From: Halomonas alkalisoli
GTDB taxonomy: Bacteria; Pseudomonadota; Gammaproteobacteria; Pseudomonadales; Halomonadaceae
Reading direction: 5' to 3'
DNA length: 64,000 bases
Assembly: GCF_021412585.1 (NCBI RefSeq)
Contig: NZ_JAKCMI010000021.1
Coordinates: 248,001-312,000, forward strand
Shown here: piece by piece, positions 55,113 through 63,369 of the stretch
How positions within the stretch are numbered: position 1 is the first letter of the stretch
How the letters are laid out: every line of letters starts with the position of its first letter
Translations under genes and position numbers: made by a program
Notes under the pieces: model-generated
Told to the model about the DNA's origin: nothing
Seen by the model: the letters and a program-made list of their open reading frames with translations, nothing else
Database searches by the model: none

Positions 55113-56765
55113 ATGGACAGTCCGTTCCCCCGAACCCGCATGGCGACCCACGAGGTGCTCAACCAGCCCGCCCCCCGGGGCGACCGGGACCTGCTCGCCG
55201 GGGACCTGCCGCTACGCGAGGCGCTGGCCAGGGAGGCCCCGCCGTGGGTCGCCGAGCGCCTCGCCCCCCTGGGCCGCGACACCGGCAGCACCCGAGTCGC
55301 CGCCCTGGGAGAGGAAGCCAACCGCCACCCGCCGGAGCTGCGACTCTTCGATCGCCACGGCCGACGCCTGGACGAGGTGCGCTATCACCCCGCCTACCAC
55401 GAACTGATGACGATGGCGATGGCGGGCGGCTGGCATGCGGTAGCCTGGCAGGAAGAGGGCCGCGGCGGCCACCAGGCCCATGTTGCCGCCCTCTACCTGC
55501 TGACCCAGGCCGAACCGGGCTTCTGCTGCCCGGTGACCATGACCCATGCCGCCATGCCGGTGCTGCGCCACAGCCCGACAGTGGCGGCCGCCTGGGCACC
55601 CGGGCTGCTGGCCCACGCCTATGACCCCCGCCCCCTGCCGGCCGCGGAAAAACGAGGCCTGACCTTCGGCATGGCCATGACCGAGAAGCAGGGGGGCAGC
55701 GATGTGCGCAGCAATTCCACCCGCGCCGAACCCGACGGCGAGGGTTGGCGGCTCACCGGTCACAAGTGGTTCTGCAGCGCGCCGATGTCCGACGCCTTTT
55801 TCACCCTGGCACAGACCGACGACGGTCTCTCCTGCTTCCTGGTGCCGCGTTTCACGCCGGACGGTGAGCGCAACGCCATCGAGCTGCAGCGGCTCAAGGA
55901 GAAGTGCGGCAATCGCGCCAATGCCTCCGCCGAGATCGAGTATCGCGGCGCCTGGGCGACGCCGGTGGGCGAGCCCGGACGCGGCGTGGCCACCATCATC
56001 GGCATGGTGCAGCAGACCCGCCTGGACGCCGCCACCGCTCCAGTGGGCATGATGCGCCAGGCCCTGGCGGAAGCCTGGCACCATACGCGGCAGCGACACG
56101 CCTTCGGCAAGGCGCTGGCCGAGCAGCCGCTGATGCGCAGCGTCCTTGCCGACCTGGCGCTGGAGGTGGAGGCCGGCGTCGCCCTCGCCATGCGCACCGC
56201 TCGCGCCTTCGACGGGGCCGCCCAGGGTGACGAGCATGAAACCGACCTGGCCCGGCTGCTGCCATCGCTGGCCAAGTACTGGCACAACAAGCGCGGGCCC
56301 GGGTTCATGGCCGAAGCCATGGAGTGCCTGGGGGGCATCGGTTACGTGGAGGAGACGCCGCTGGCGCGGCTCTACCGGGAGGCGCCGGTGAATTCGATCT
56401 GGGAGGGGTCGGGCAACGTGATGTGCCTCGACGTGCTGCGGGTACTGGCCCGGCATCCGGAGTCGATCGAGGCGCTGCGGGCCGAGCTGGCCACGGCCCG
56501 GGGACAGCAGCCGGACTTCGACCTGGCGCTGGCCGGGCTGGAGCGCGAGCTGGCGCTGCCCGCCGCTGTCCTGGAGGCCAGGGCGCGGTGGCTTGCCCAG
56601 CGCCTGGCACAGTGCCTGCAGGCCTCACTGCTGCTGCGCCATGCCCCCAACGAGGTGGCCGAGACCTTCTGCCGCTCGCGCCTCGGTGTGGAAGCCGGCC
56701 CGGCCTACGGTGTGTTGCCGGCGGACGCCGCACTGGCCGCGATCCTGGCACGGATCGGCGACTGA
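55113..56765 (+). CDS. Acyl-CoA dehydrogenase, AidB-like
   Basis: A 550-residue flavoprotein of the acyl-CoA dehydrogenase superfamily, AidB branch (E. coli AidB 541). GMAMTEKQGGSDVRSN binds the flavin, LTGHKWFCSAP is the next core motif, and the C-terminal domain has IWEGSGNVMCLDVLR. AidB responds to DNA alkylation and binds DNA; isovaleryl-CoA dehydrogenase-like activity is weak there. The start is ATG 55113, with AAGGAG eight bases upstream. Its last 61 bases overlap the convergent EAL gene. Confidence 0.85.
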   Translation: MDSPFPRTRMATHEVLNQPAPRGDRDLLAGDLPLREALAREAPPWVAERLAPLGRDTGSTRVAALGEEANRHPPELRLFDRHGRRLDEVRYHPAYHELMTMAMAGGWHAVAWQEEGRGGHQAHVAALYLLTQAEPGFCCPVTMTHAAMPVLRHSPTVAAAWAPGLLAHAYDPRPLPAAEKRGLTFGMAMTEKQGGSDVRSNSTRAEPDGEGWRLTGHKWFCSAPMSDAFFTLAQTDDGLSCFLVPRFTPDGERNAIELQRLKEKCGNRANASAEIEYRGAWATPVGEPGRGVATIIGMVQQTRLDAATAPVGMMRQALAEAWHHTRQRHAFGKALAEQPLMRSVLADLALEVEAGVALAMRTARAFDGAAQGDEHETDLARLLPSLAKYWHNKRGPGFMAEAMECLGGIGYVEETPLARLYREAPVNSIWEGSGNVMCLDVLRVLARHPESIEALRAELATARGQQPDFDLALAGLERELALPAAVLEARARWLAQRLAQCLQASLLLRHAPNEVAETFCRSRLGVEAGPAYGVLPADAALAAILARIGD

Positions 56766-57940
56766 TCCGAGGCCAGCTCGGGAATCATGTCGGCGGGCAC
56801 CGGCCGCGACAGGCCGAAGCCCTGCACATGGGTACAGCCGAAGCGGGCCAGGGTCGGCAGGCAGTCGAGCTCCTCGACCCCTTCGGCCACCACCCGGATA
56901 CCCAGGCGGCGCCCCAGCAGGGCGACCGCCTCGACGATGGCCGCATCCTGGGAGTCCTGCTGCAGGTGGCGCACGAAGCTGCGGTCGATCTTGAGCTCGC
57001 TGATCGGCAGCATCTGTAGCCGCGACAGCGACGAGAAGCCCACGCCGAAGTCGTCCACCGACACTTCCATCCCGTTGAGATGCAGCCGGGCGGCGATTTC
57101 CGAGCCCAGCAGCTCGTCGTCCATGGCCGCGGTCTCGGTGATCTCGAGCACCACCAGGGGCGGCTCGCCCGGCCGGCGATGGCGCGTCATCGACAGCAGC
57201 TGCGACTCCATCAGGTCATCGGCGGTGACATTGACCGAGAGCGACAGCACCACGCCCATGCTCGCCCAGTGCGCGGCATCCGCCAGCGCCTGTTCGAGCA
57301 CGTGGCAGGTCAACCGACGGCTCTGCCCGGCGGTGAGCATGGGCAGGAAGCTGGCCGGCCCGATCAGGCCGATCTCGGGGTGCGACCAGCGCACCAGTGC
57401 CTCGACGCCACTCAACCGGCCCGTGGCAAGCTCGAACTGCGGCTGGTAGTGAAGGGTGAGTTCGTGCTGTTCCAGGGCCCGGTCGAGCTCACCGGCGGAG
57501 AAGAAGGGGTCGTCCTCGGGGGCGATAGTCGGCTTGCGCCCCAGATGCAGCCGGTCCAGCCGCTGGCGCAGCTCGGCCAGGCGCATCGGCTTGTCCAGCG
57601 AGCCGAGCATCTGCAGGCCCAGGGTGTGCCCCACCCGCTCGGCAATGCGCGAGATCTTGCGCTCGACGCCGCCCAACAGCAGCACCCAGCCGGCATAGCG
57701 CCGTTCGGCCAGCAGGCGCAACAGGGCAATCCCGTCCGGATCGCCGAATTCCAGCCCCATGATGACCAGTTGAGGTTCGCACTCGTCGATCTCTTCCAGC
57801 AGGACATCGGCCCGACGATAGCAGCGGCTCTCCATGCCCAGCACATGCAGCTGGAGTGACAGGACAGCCACTACATCGGGATCCTCGTCCAGGACCACGG
57901 CAAGGGCGCGGTCCTCCTCTTCTATCGACAAAACGTCCAT
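56705..57940 (-). CDS. EAL phosphodiesterase with degenerate receiver domain
   Basis: A 411-residue protein: N-terminal response-regulator-like domain (about 10-125) and C-terminal EAL domain (about 150-390). In the receiver the acidic pair (DEDPD) and a lysine (SLDKPM) remain, but the phosphate-accepting aspartate position reads VIMGLEFGDPDG, glycine instead of Asp, so it is unlikely to be phosphorylated there. The EAL motif is intact (GVEALVRW), and NVTADD, EITET, DDFGVGFSS, KIDRSF and VAEGVEE are present, so c-di-GMP hydrolysis is likely. No GGDEF domain. The stop lies inside the aidB-like gene. Confidence 0.88.
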   Translation of the reverse strand: MDVLSIEEEDRALAVVLDEDPDVVAVLSLQLHVLGMESRCYRRADVLLEEIDECEPQLVIMGLEFGDPDGIALLRLLAERRYAGWVLLLGGVERKISRIAERVGHTLGLQMLGSLDKPMRLAELRQRLDRLHLGRKPTIAPEDDPFFSAGELDRALEQHELTLHYQPQFELATGRLSGVEALVRWSHPEIGLIGPASFLPMLTAGQSRRLTCHVLEQALADAAHWASMGVVLSLSVNVTADDLMESQLLSMTRHRRPGEPPLVVLEITETAAMDDELLGSEIAARLHLNGMEVSVDDFGVGFSSLSRLQMLPISELKIDRSFVRHLQQDSQDAAIVEAVALLGRRLGIRVVAEGVEELDCLPTLARFGCTHVQGFGLSRPVPADMIPELASDQSPIRARIAASAASAGNTP

Positions 57941-58014
57941 GGGGGCTTCCGCTTTCGAATAGCCTTGAGGCTAGCATTATCCCCTGCGCGAGGCCGGGCC
58001 GGCTGTCAACGCTG

Positions 58015-58632
58015 TCAGCCGAGAGGGCCGACAACCACCCGCAGGGCAAGGGCCAGCAGCATCACGCCGGTGATTCGATGAATCCAGTGCGAACGGCTCT
58101 GGAGCCAGGGCAGCACCCGGGAGTGGGTCAGCGATACCGCCACCAGCACATACCAGCCGCCGTCGATGATCATGGCGGTGAGCACGATGATCGCCTTGGC
58201 CGCCAGGCTCATGTCCGGGGTGACGAACTGGCTGAGCAGGGCAATGAAGAACAGGATCAGCTTGGGGTTGCCCAGCGCCACCAGCATGCCTTCCCGCGCC
58301 GCCTGGCTCCGGGTCGTGGCCATGCCCGTCGCCTCCATGGCACCGGCCCGCCCGGCGCGCAGCGCCTTGATGCCGAGCCAGGCCAGATAGGCCGCGCCCG
58401 CCCAGGTGATCGCCTGGAACAGGGTCGGGTAGCGCACGATCAGCGCCCCCAGGCCCCATACCGTCAGCAGGGCATAGAAGCCCACCCCCAGCGCATGAAA
58501 GAGTGCCGCCACTACCCCCGGCGCGCGTCCGCCGCCCAGGGTGTGGCGCAGCACCAGCGCCAGGCTGGGCCCGGGGGACATGGCCCCCATGGCGCAGACC
58601 GCCACCAGCGACATCCATAGCGAAAATGGCAT
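58015..58632 (-). CDS. LysE/RhtB family amino-acid exporter
   Basis: A 205-residue inner-membrane exporter with six hydrophobic segments. MSPGPSLALVLRHTLGGGR near residue 18 is the conserved substrate-binding start, and ALGNPKLILFFIALLSQF is the usual middle motif. RhtB/LeuE-type proteins export homoserine, threonine or leucine; the substrate here is not readable. The start is ATG 58632, with AGGAG nine bases upstream. Confidence 0.9.
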   Translation of the reverse strand: MPFSLWMSLVAVCAMGAMSPGPSLALVLRHTLGGGRAPGVVAALFHALGVGFYALLTVWGLGALIVRYPTLFQAITWAGAAYLAWLGIKALRAGRAGAMEATGMATTRSQAAREGMLVALGNPKLILFFIALLSQFVTPDMSLAAKAIIVLTAMIIDGGWYVLVAVSLTHSRVLPWLQSRSHWIHRITGVMLLALALRVVVGPLG

Positions 58633-58685
58633 CCTGATCTTCTCCTCGATATAGCCGACGCCGCCTTTCGGCGCCGCCCATCTCC

Positions 58686-59099
58686 TCAGCGGTGGAACTG
58701 CCCTTCCCGCTCCGGCTGCCACAGGATGGCATCGATGCGCAGCTTCGTCTCGCCGCCACCGGGCAACGGCCAGTCGATGACATCACCGATACGCAGGCCG
58801 ATCAGCCCGGCGCCGATGGGCGCCATGACCGAGATGCCGTCTTCGGTCTGGGCCAGGGCATGAGGATAGACCAGGGTGCGGATGATCTGCCGGTTACGGT
58901 TCAGGTCGGTGAACTGCACCTGGCTATTCATGCTGACGACATCGTCGGGGATGTCTTCCGGGTCGACCACCTCGCCCCGCTCGAGCTCCTCCTCCAGGCA
59001 GTCGGCGACGAAACGATCCTTGTCGTCCGCCTGGTCGATCAGGCGCTGCAGGCGATCGGCGTCCAGGCGGTTGATGAGAATGGGTGGACGGGGTGACAT
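58686..59099 (-). CDS. rnk: Regulator of nucleoside diphosphate kinase Rnk (GreA/B-type)
   Basis: A 137-residue protein of the Rnk family: a short N-terminal coiled region, then the GreA/GreB-like FKBP domain with VVSMNSQVQFTDLNRNR and SVMAPIGAGLIGLRIGD. Rnk binds RNA polymerase and affects nucleotide pools. ATG 59099 is preceded by a perfect AAGGAGG. Length is as in E. coli (136). Confidence 0.93.
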   Translation of the reverse strand: MSPRPPILINRLDADRLQRLIDQADDKDRFVADCLEEELERGEVVDPEDIPDDVVSMNSQVQFTDLNRNRQIIRTLVYPHALAQTEDGISVMAPIGAGLIGLRIGDVIDWPLPGGGETKLRIDAILWQPEREGQFHR

Positions 59100-59154
59100 G
59101 ATGACCTCCTTATGGCCGGTCAGCGGCAGGTGAACGCGCTGCCGGCCCTACAAC

Positions 59155-59192
59155 TAAAACAGCCCTTCGCCCGCATTGGGGAGAAGGACTGT
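59155..59192 (-). terminator. Terminator of the small membrane protein gene
   Basis: Hairpin of three stem blocks (ACAG/CTGT, CCTTC/GAAGG, CCC/GGG, with two mismatches) 46 bases past the stop; on the minus strand it is followed by TTTAG. It lies just before rnk. Confidence 0.6.
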
Positions 59193-59237
59193 GACGATAG
59201 CGACATGATAAGCCCGACGGCGGGCCTTGTCAGGTCC

Positions 59238-59393
59238 TCACGACCGGTTTCGGCGGCCCGTCAGGATTACCACGACACCCAGCACGGCCAGCGTCAGCCC
59301 GACGAACAGCGCCGGATTCTGGGTCTGAAAGCCGAACAGGGTCAAACCTACCCCCAGCACGATCAATGCTGCGGCGAACCACTTCACACCCAT
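59238..59393 (-). CDS. Small two-helix membrane protein
   Basis: A 51-residue hydrophobic protein with two transmembrane segments (about 4-20 and 25-44) and a basic end (GRRNRS). The start is ATG 59393, with AGGAG seven bases before it; frames further upstream have no such site. It resembles short proteins seen in many proteobacteria, but I recognise no named family. Confidence 0.65.
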   Translation of the reverse strand: MGVKWFAAALIVLGVGLTLFGFQTQNPALFVGLTLAVLGVVVILTGRRNRS

Positions 59394-59469
59394 GACGCAC
59401 TCCTCGCAATTCAGTATAGCCGCCAGCATGACGTCGATTCTGAGGCACATCAAGGAAATAGCGGAAGGT

Positions 59470-59790
59470 TCACATCACACCGAGGGTCTCCAGCGCCCTG
59501 CGGGTCACCTCGAAGGGGACGTAGAGCGCCTCCGGGCTGAGGTTCAGCACCACCATCAGCAGGGCGAAGGTCACCGCGCAGCCGATGAGGAAGCTCACCA
59601 CGTGAAAGCCACGCCGCCCGGCCGCCTCCACCGGGCGGCCTTTGCCTCGATGTGCCTTGGGTGGAAAGCCCGTCTCGTCTGCGAACTCCTCGTCGGCGCC
59701 TGCGCGGCCACGCCTCAACCACCCCGGCGGCGGCCGGCCCTCACGCCGATCCCCCTCCTTCCAGTTCTCCTCCCGATCTTTCATCCCCAT
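59470..59790 (-). CDS. Hypothetical protein with one membrane helix
   Basis: A 106-residue protein with a charged, arginine-rich N-terminal half (about 1-60), a hydrophobic helix (about 63-84, FHVVSFLIGCAVTFALLMVV), and a C-terminal amphipathic end (LYVPFEVTRRALETLG). The start (59790, 59784 or 59826) is uncertain, because none has a strong ribosome site. Function unknown. Confidence 0.5.
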   Translation of the reverse strand: MGMKDREENWKEGDRREGRPPPGWLRRGRAGADEEFADETGFPPKAHRGKGRPVEAAGRRGFHVVSFLIGCAVTFALLMVVLNLSPEALYVPFEVTRRALETLGVM

Positions 59791-60053
59791 GCTCGCCCAC
59801 CCCCGCCGATATCGCCACTGCATCACATTATTATAGCCCTAGGCTTGGGTGATTGGAGCGATCGTCACGAGAGATTTGGATTTCGAGAGAAGTTTATCGA
59901 CCTGGTGAGGCGAATAGCTCGCCATTTAACGAATCGAACCGAGTGAATTGGCCGAAAGGCCGGATCTTGCAGCAGATCAGCGCTAAGTCCGACAGGCTTC
60001 TGGGGCTAGAAGTCCGTATTGATTACGTTAAGGAGGGCCGCCCACCGAACTCG

Positions 60054-60248
60054 TCAAGCCTGGGCTTGTTTCGGCTTGCGGCGCCAGGATGCTTTCGGCT
60101 TTCCTCGAGCAGACCCCGGGCTCAGCGCCACCGCGTATAACATCAGGCCCACTGACCCAAGGATGATTCGCGTGATGGGAGAATCCTGAGCGATGATAGC
60201 CAAGAGCATGACTATCGTGCCAAGCGCCAAGGCAAAGATGGATTTCAT
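60054..60248 (-). CDS. Small membrane protein, 64 residues
   Basis: Begins with a hydrophobic helix (IFALALGTIVMLLAIIA), a short loop, a second helix (IILGSVGLMLYAVAL) and a basic, lysine-rich tail (RGKPKASWRRKPKQAQA). AGGA lies seven bases before ATG 60248. No recognised family. The surrounding DNA is AT-richer than most of the window. Confidence 0.55.
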   Translation of the reverse strand: MKSIFALALGTIVMLLAIIAQDSPITRIILGSVGLMLYAVALSPGSARGKPKASWRRKPKQAQA

Positions 60249-60487
60249 AACACTTCCTGATTACGCAACTTGGTCAGCTACCACGCCGGACTGGGAGCAT
60301 ACTCACCCAGGACAGAACAAAGCCAACAAATAGTTATCGATTTGAATTTAACCCCTTATCAGCCACCACCTTCGAGCCCGACAGTTCATGGAGCCGACAC
60401 ATCCCAATTACCGGAAAACCTTTTCCTGGCGCATCAGAAGCGGTGTATACCTGTAGATTAACGATCTCTTTCAGGCAGCCGGCCACC
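60249..60487. other. Gap without recognisable gene
   Basis: Part of a gene-poor stretch. A plus-strand frame of 63 codons at 60270 lacks a good start and has no family pattern, so it is not called. No repeat or terminator seen. Confidence 0.5.
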
Positions 60488-60628
60488 TCAGTCAAGATAG
60501 GCAACTATTGCGTCCATGCAGGACAGTTTAACCCGCGCCCGCTCGCCCCAGAATTCCAGGACCTCCGCATCAAATGAAGTTGATTTGATTTTCTCGAACG
60601 AATTACCGTTAAATTTCGTGGATTTCAT
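60488..60628 (-). CDS. Short ORF, 46 residues, unknown
   Basis: Translates as MKSTKFNGNSFEKIKSTSFD, then AEVLEFWGERARVKLSCMDA, then IVAYLD. AAAGGG stands nine bases before the ATG. The protein is hydrophilic at the start and has an amphipathic centre. Codons (AAA, AAT, TTT) are more AT-rich than those of neighbouring genes. Function unknown; coding is moderately likely. Confidence 0.4.
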   Translation of the reverse strand: MKSTKFNGNSFEKIKSTSFDAEVLEFWGERARVKLSCMDAIVAYLD

Positions 60629-61079
60629 GAATATTACCCTTTACAGGATTGCACTGTCACGATAGCTGAAAAATCATGAAGAGCAGGACAAATGAAACAA
60701 CTTAAGAAGAAATGAACATACTAAATGACATACTGGGAGAATCTTTTCTGTCGACAGCGCAGCACGGGGATCGAATCACGCACGTAGCAGTATGCAGGTT
60801 GCGCTACGTCCCTGTAGCGCAGCGCGCAACATCCTGTTTAGGCATCTCCTTTGCCACGCTTATCCAGAGGATGGACCTTACGGCACGTACTCACTGTGCG
60901 CTGACGAACATAGCGTTGCGGAATCGCCAGAAGCGCGGGCAAGGCAAGCCGTCGCGGATCCCATGGCAATTGTGTATTCCTGCGCTAACGTACATAGCAA
61001 GTGTGTCGATTCTGGCGTGTGTGGGGGCGCTTGCCCCCCGCGCCTGAGGAACTTGTCAGCTAGAGGAGTCTTGTCAATC
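60629..61079. other. 451-bp leader/intergenic region before the Crp/Fnr gene
   Basis: AT-rich at its left end, then two hairpins: GCGCTAC / GTAGCGC (60801-60807 and 60814-60820) and GGGGGC / GCCCCC (61023-61028 and 61033-61038). The plus-strand frame from 60712 (111 codons) has no family pattern and is rejected as a gene. The hairpins could be leader structure of the regulator mRNA. Confidence 0.45.
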
Positions 61080-61817
61080 ATGACCCAACAATCTGATCCT
61101 CGTCAGAATTCCATGCTGGCAGCCTTGCCCTTGGATGAATACCAGCGCCTCGCGCCCCTTCTCGAGCCGGTCGAGTTGAAGCTGGGGGCTTCGCTAGCCG
61201 AGTCGGGAGAGACGATGCGTTATGTCTATTTCCCCACGGATGCCATCGTATCGCTGCTGTGCGTCATGGAAGATGGTGATTCGACAGAAATCGCCGTCGT
61301 CGGCGCCGAGGGTGTCGTCGGCATCTCGCTGTTCATGGGCGGCGAAACCACACCGAGCCGTGCCATCGTGCAGAGCGCAGGCAGCGCCTATCGCCTCAGG
61401 GGGCCGCTGGTGAAGGCCGAGTTCTATCGTGCGGGCCCCCTGCAGGACCTGTTGCTGCGTTACACCCAGGCACTGATCACCCAGATGGCGCAGACTGCGG
61501 TGTGCAACCGGCATCACAGCCTGGATCAGCAGCTGTGTCGCTGGCTGTTGCTGAGCCTGGATCGCTTGCCGACCAACGAGCTGCGAATGACCCAGGAATT
61601 GATCGCCAACATGCTTGGCGTACGTCGAGAAGGTGTCACCGAATCGGCCGGAAAGCTGCAGAGAGCCGGCCTGATTGCTTACCATCGCGGGCGCATCACT
61701 ATTCTGGACAGACCCGGTCTGGAAGCGCGGGTCTGTGAGTGCTATGCGATCGTCAAGAAGGAATACGACCGCCTGATGACCTATCGTCGCCCTCCCCGGG
61801 ACAGGGGAATCGGATAG
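61080..61817 (+). CDS. Crp/Fnr-type transcriptional regulator
   Basis: A 245-residue regulator: N-terminal cyclic-nucleotide-binding-fold domain (about 20-140; VYFPTDAIVSLLCVMEDGDS, IAVVGAEGVVGIS) and a C-terminal winged HTH (about 160-230) with LRMTQELIANMLGVRREGVT. There are no Fnr-type N-terminal cysteines and no clear cAMP-binding arginine, so the signal is unknown. ATG 61080 has GAGGAG about eleven bases upstream. It is preceded by a long leader. Confidence 0.85.
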   Translation: MTQQSDPRQNSMLAALPLDEYQRLAPLLEPVELKLGASLAESGETMRYVYFPTDAIVSLLCVMEDGDSTEIAVVGAEGVVGISLFMGGETTPSRAIVQSAGSAYRLRGPLVKAEFYRAGPLQDLLLRYTQALITQMAQTAVCNRHHSLDQQLCRWLLLSLDRLPTNELRMTQELIANMLGVRREGVTESAGKLQRAGLIAYHRGRITILDRPGLEARVCECYAIVKKEYDRLMTYRRPPRDRGIG

Positions 61818-61926
61818 CTCTTACCTCAGGTCATCAGTAGTAGGCGCAGGATGCCCTCGGCTGGCGCGCCCCGCCGCCACCAAAACTGTGCGACCAAGCA
61901 CTGAAAACAGAAGGCCAGAAACACAA

Positions 61927-61952
61927 ACAGCCGCTCGTAAGCGACTGTTTTT
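61927..61952. terminator. Bidirectional terminator between Crp/Fnr gene and tRNA-Leu
   Basis: ACAGCCGCT-CGTA-AGCGACTGT forms a 9-bp stem with one G-T pair. On the plus strand it is followed by TTTTT, on the minus strand by TTGTGTTT, so it can end both the regulator mRNA and the tRNA transcript. Confidence 0.75.
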
Positions 61953-61956
61953 CATC

Positions 61957-62043
61957 TGGTACCGGCGGTCGGACTCGAACCGACAAGGGCTTGCACCCGG
62001 CGGATTTTGAATCCGCTGCGTCTACCAATTCCGCCACGCCGGC
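61957..62043 (-). tRNA. tRNA-Leu (anticodon CAA)
   Basis: An 87-nt class II tRNA, with the 3' CCA encoded. Acceptor stem GCCGGCG with CGCCGGT (one G-U at the end), D-arm TGGCGGAATTGGTAGACGCA, anticodon stem GCGGA/TCCGC around the loop TTCAAAA, a long variable arm, and T-arm GTCGGTTCGAGTCCGAC. Reads UUG codons. Confidence 0.97.
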
Positions 62044-62053
62044 AGCGCGGTGC

Positions 62054-62081
62054 ATTATACGTGGCCTTCACCGCAGGTCAA
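62054..62081 (-). promoter_or_regulatory. Sigma-70 promoter of tRNA-Leu
   Basis: On the minus strand: -35 TTGACC (62076-62081), a 16-bp spacer, and a perfect -10 TATAAT (62054-62059). The -10 ends ten bases before the tRNA 5' end. The best promoter seen in the window. Confidence 0.85.
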
Positions 62082-62182
62082 TCGGGATGCCTGACGACGC
62101 GGCCATTTTTCGGTATCCTTGCGGGCTTGTCCGGCTGCCCGCCAGCCGCTTCTGCCGACCTTTCCTGCGGACCCGAACCTGC

Positions 62183-63223
62183 ATGCAGCGCGCCGATTTC
62201 CATTACGAGCTTCCCGAGGATCTGATCGCTCGCTACCCCTCCGAGCAGCGCAGCGACTGCCGCCTGCTGTGCGTGGATGGCGCCAGCGGCGAGCTGGCCC
62301 ACCGGCGCTTCGTCGACCTGCTCGACCTGCTCGAGCCCGGCGACCTGCTGGTGTTCAACGACACCCGGGTGATTCCCGCGCGGCTGCACGGCCACAAGGC
62401 CAGCGGGGGCAAGGTGGAGATGCTGCTGGAGCGTCCGCTGGACGCCCACCGGGGCCTGGCGCACCTGCGCAGCAGCAAGTCGCCCAAGCCCGGCACCGAG
62501 CTGATCTTCGAGGGCGACATCCATGCCGTGGTGGAGGGCCGCCGCGATGCGCTGTTCGAGCTGCGCTTCCTTGGTGAGACGCCGTTGATCGCGCTGCTGG
62601 AGCGTCATGGCCATATGCCGCTGCCGCCCTACATCACCCGCGAGGACGAGCTGGCCGACCGTGAGCGCTACCAGACCGTCTATGCGCGCCGCGACGGCGC
62701 CGTGGCCGCCCCCACCGCCGGGCTGCACTTCGACGAGCCGCTGCTGCAACGCCTGGCGGAGAAGGGCATCGACAGCGCCTTCGTCACCCTGCACGTGGGC
62801 GCCGGCACCTTCCAGCCGGTGCGCGCCGACGACATCCGCGAACACCAGATGCACAGCGAGTGGATCGAGGTGGGCGAGGCCGCCTGCGAGAAGGTGCGAG
62901 CCGCCCGCGCCGCGGGTCGTCGCGTGGTCGCGGTGGGCACCACCAGCGTGCGCTGCCTGGAAAGCGCCTGCGCCAACAGCAGCGACGGCGAGATCGCCCC
63001 CTACAGCGGTGAGACCGATATCTTCATCTACCCGGGCTACGCGTGGCGCTGCGTGGATGCCCTGATCACCAACTTCCACCTGCCCGAGTCGACGCTGCTG
63101 ATGCTGGTGGCGTCCTTCGCCGGGTACGAGACGACGCTGGCCGCCTATGGCGAAGCCGTGGCCGAGCGCTACGCCTTCTTCAGCTATGGCGATGCGATGT
63201 TTTTAACCCGCAAGAGTTCCTGA
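62183..63223 (+). CDS. queA: S-adenosylmethionine:tRNA ribosyltransferase-isomerase
   Basis: Adds the epoxycyclopentanediol ring from SAM to 7-aminomethyl-7-deazaguanine in tRNA during queuosine synthesis. 346 residues (E. coli 356). It starts [47 protein letters not shown] and [12 protein letters not shown] are conserved motifs, and [15 protein letters not shown] ends the domain. ATG 62183 has a weak ribosome site. tgt follows 146 bases later. Confidence 0.97.
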   Translation: MQRADFHYELPEDLIARYPSEQRSDCRLLCVDGASGELAHRRFVDLLDLLEPGDLLVFNDTRVIPARLHGHKASGGKVEMLLERPLDAHRGLAHLRSSKSPKPGTELIFEGDIHAVVEGRRDALFELRFLGETPLIALLERHGHMPLPPYITREDELADRERYQTVYARRDGAVAAPTAGLHFDEPLLQRLAEKGIDSAFVTLHVGAGTFQPVRADDIREHQMHSEWIEVGEAACEKVRAARAAGRRVVAVGTTSVRCLESACANSSDGEIAPYSGETDIFIYPGYAWRCVDALITNFHLPESTLLMLVASFAGYETTLAAYGEAVAERYAFFSYGDAMFLTRKSS

Positions 63224-63369
63224 CCCGCAAGACAGGCTGAATATGAGCATGCCGAATTCGACACCGACTCACTCACACCCGGCTTCATACCCGGCAAGCG
63301 CCGTGAGTTCGCCAGCGCTTGCCTTGCCCCATCCTGCTCGGCACCCTCAGTTTCCCTATCGAGATACCC

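Noticed and set aside
59853..60140. Plus-strand frame of 95 codons in the gene-poor stretch
   Set aside because: Starts with TTG and has no ribosome site, no family pattern, and overlaps the better-supported small membrane protein gene.
60712..61047. Plus-strand frame of 111 codons before the Crp/Fnr gene
   Set aside because: No family pattern, unusual composition with many Cys and Thr, weak ribosome site, and it spans a hairpin.
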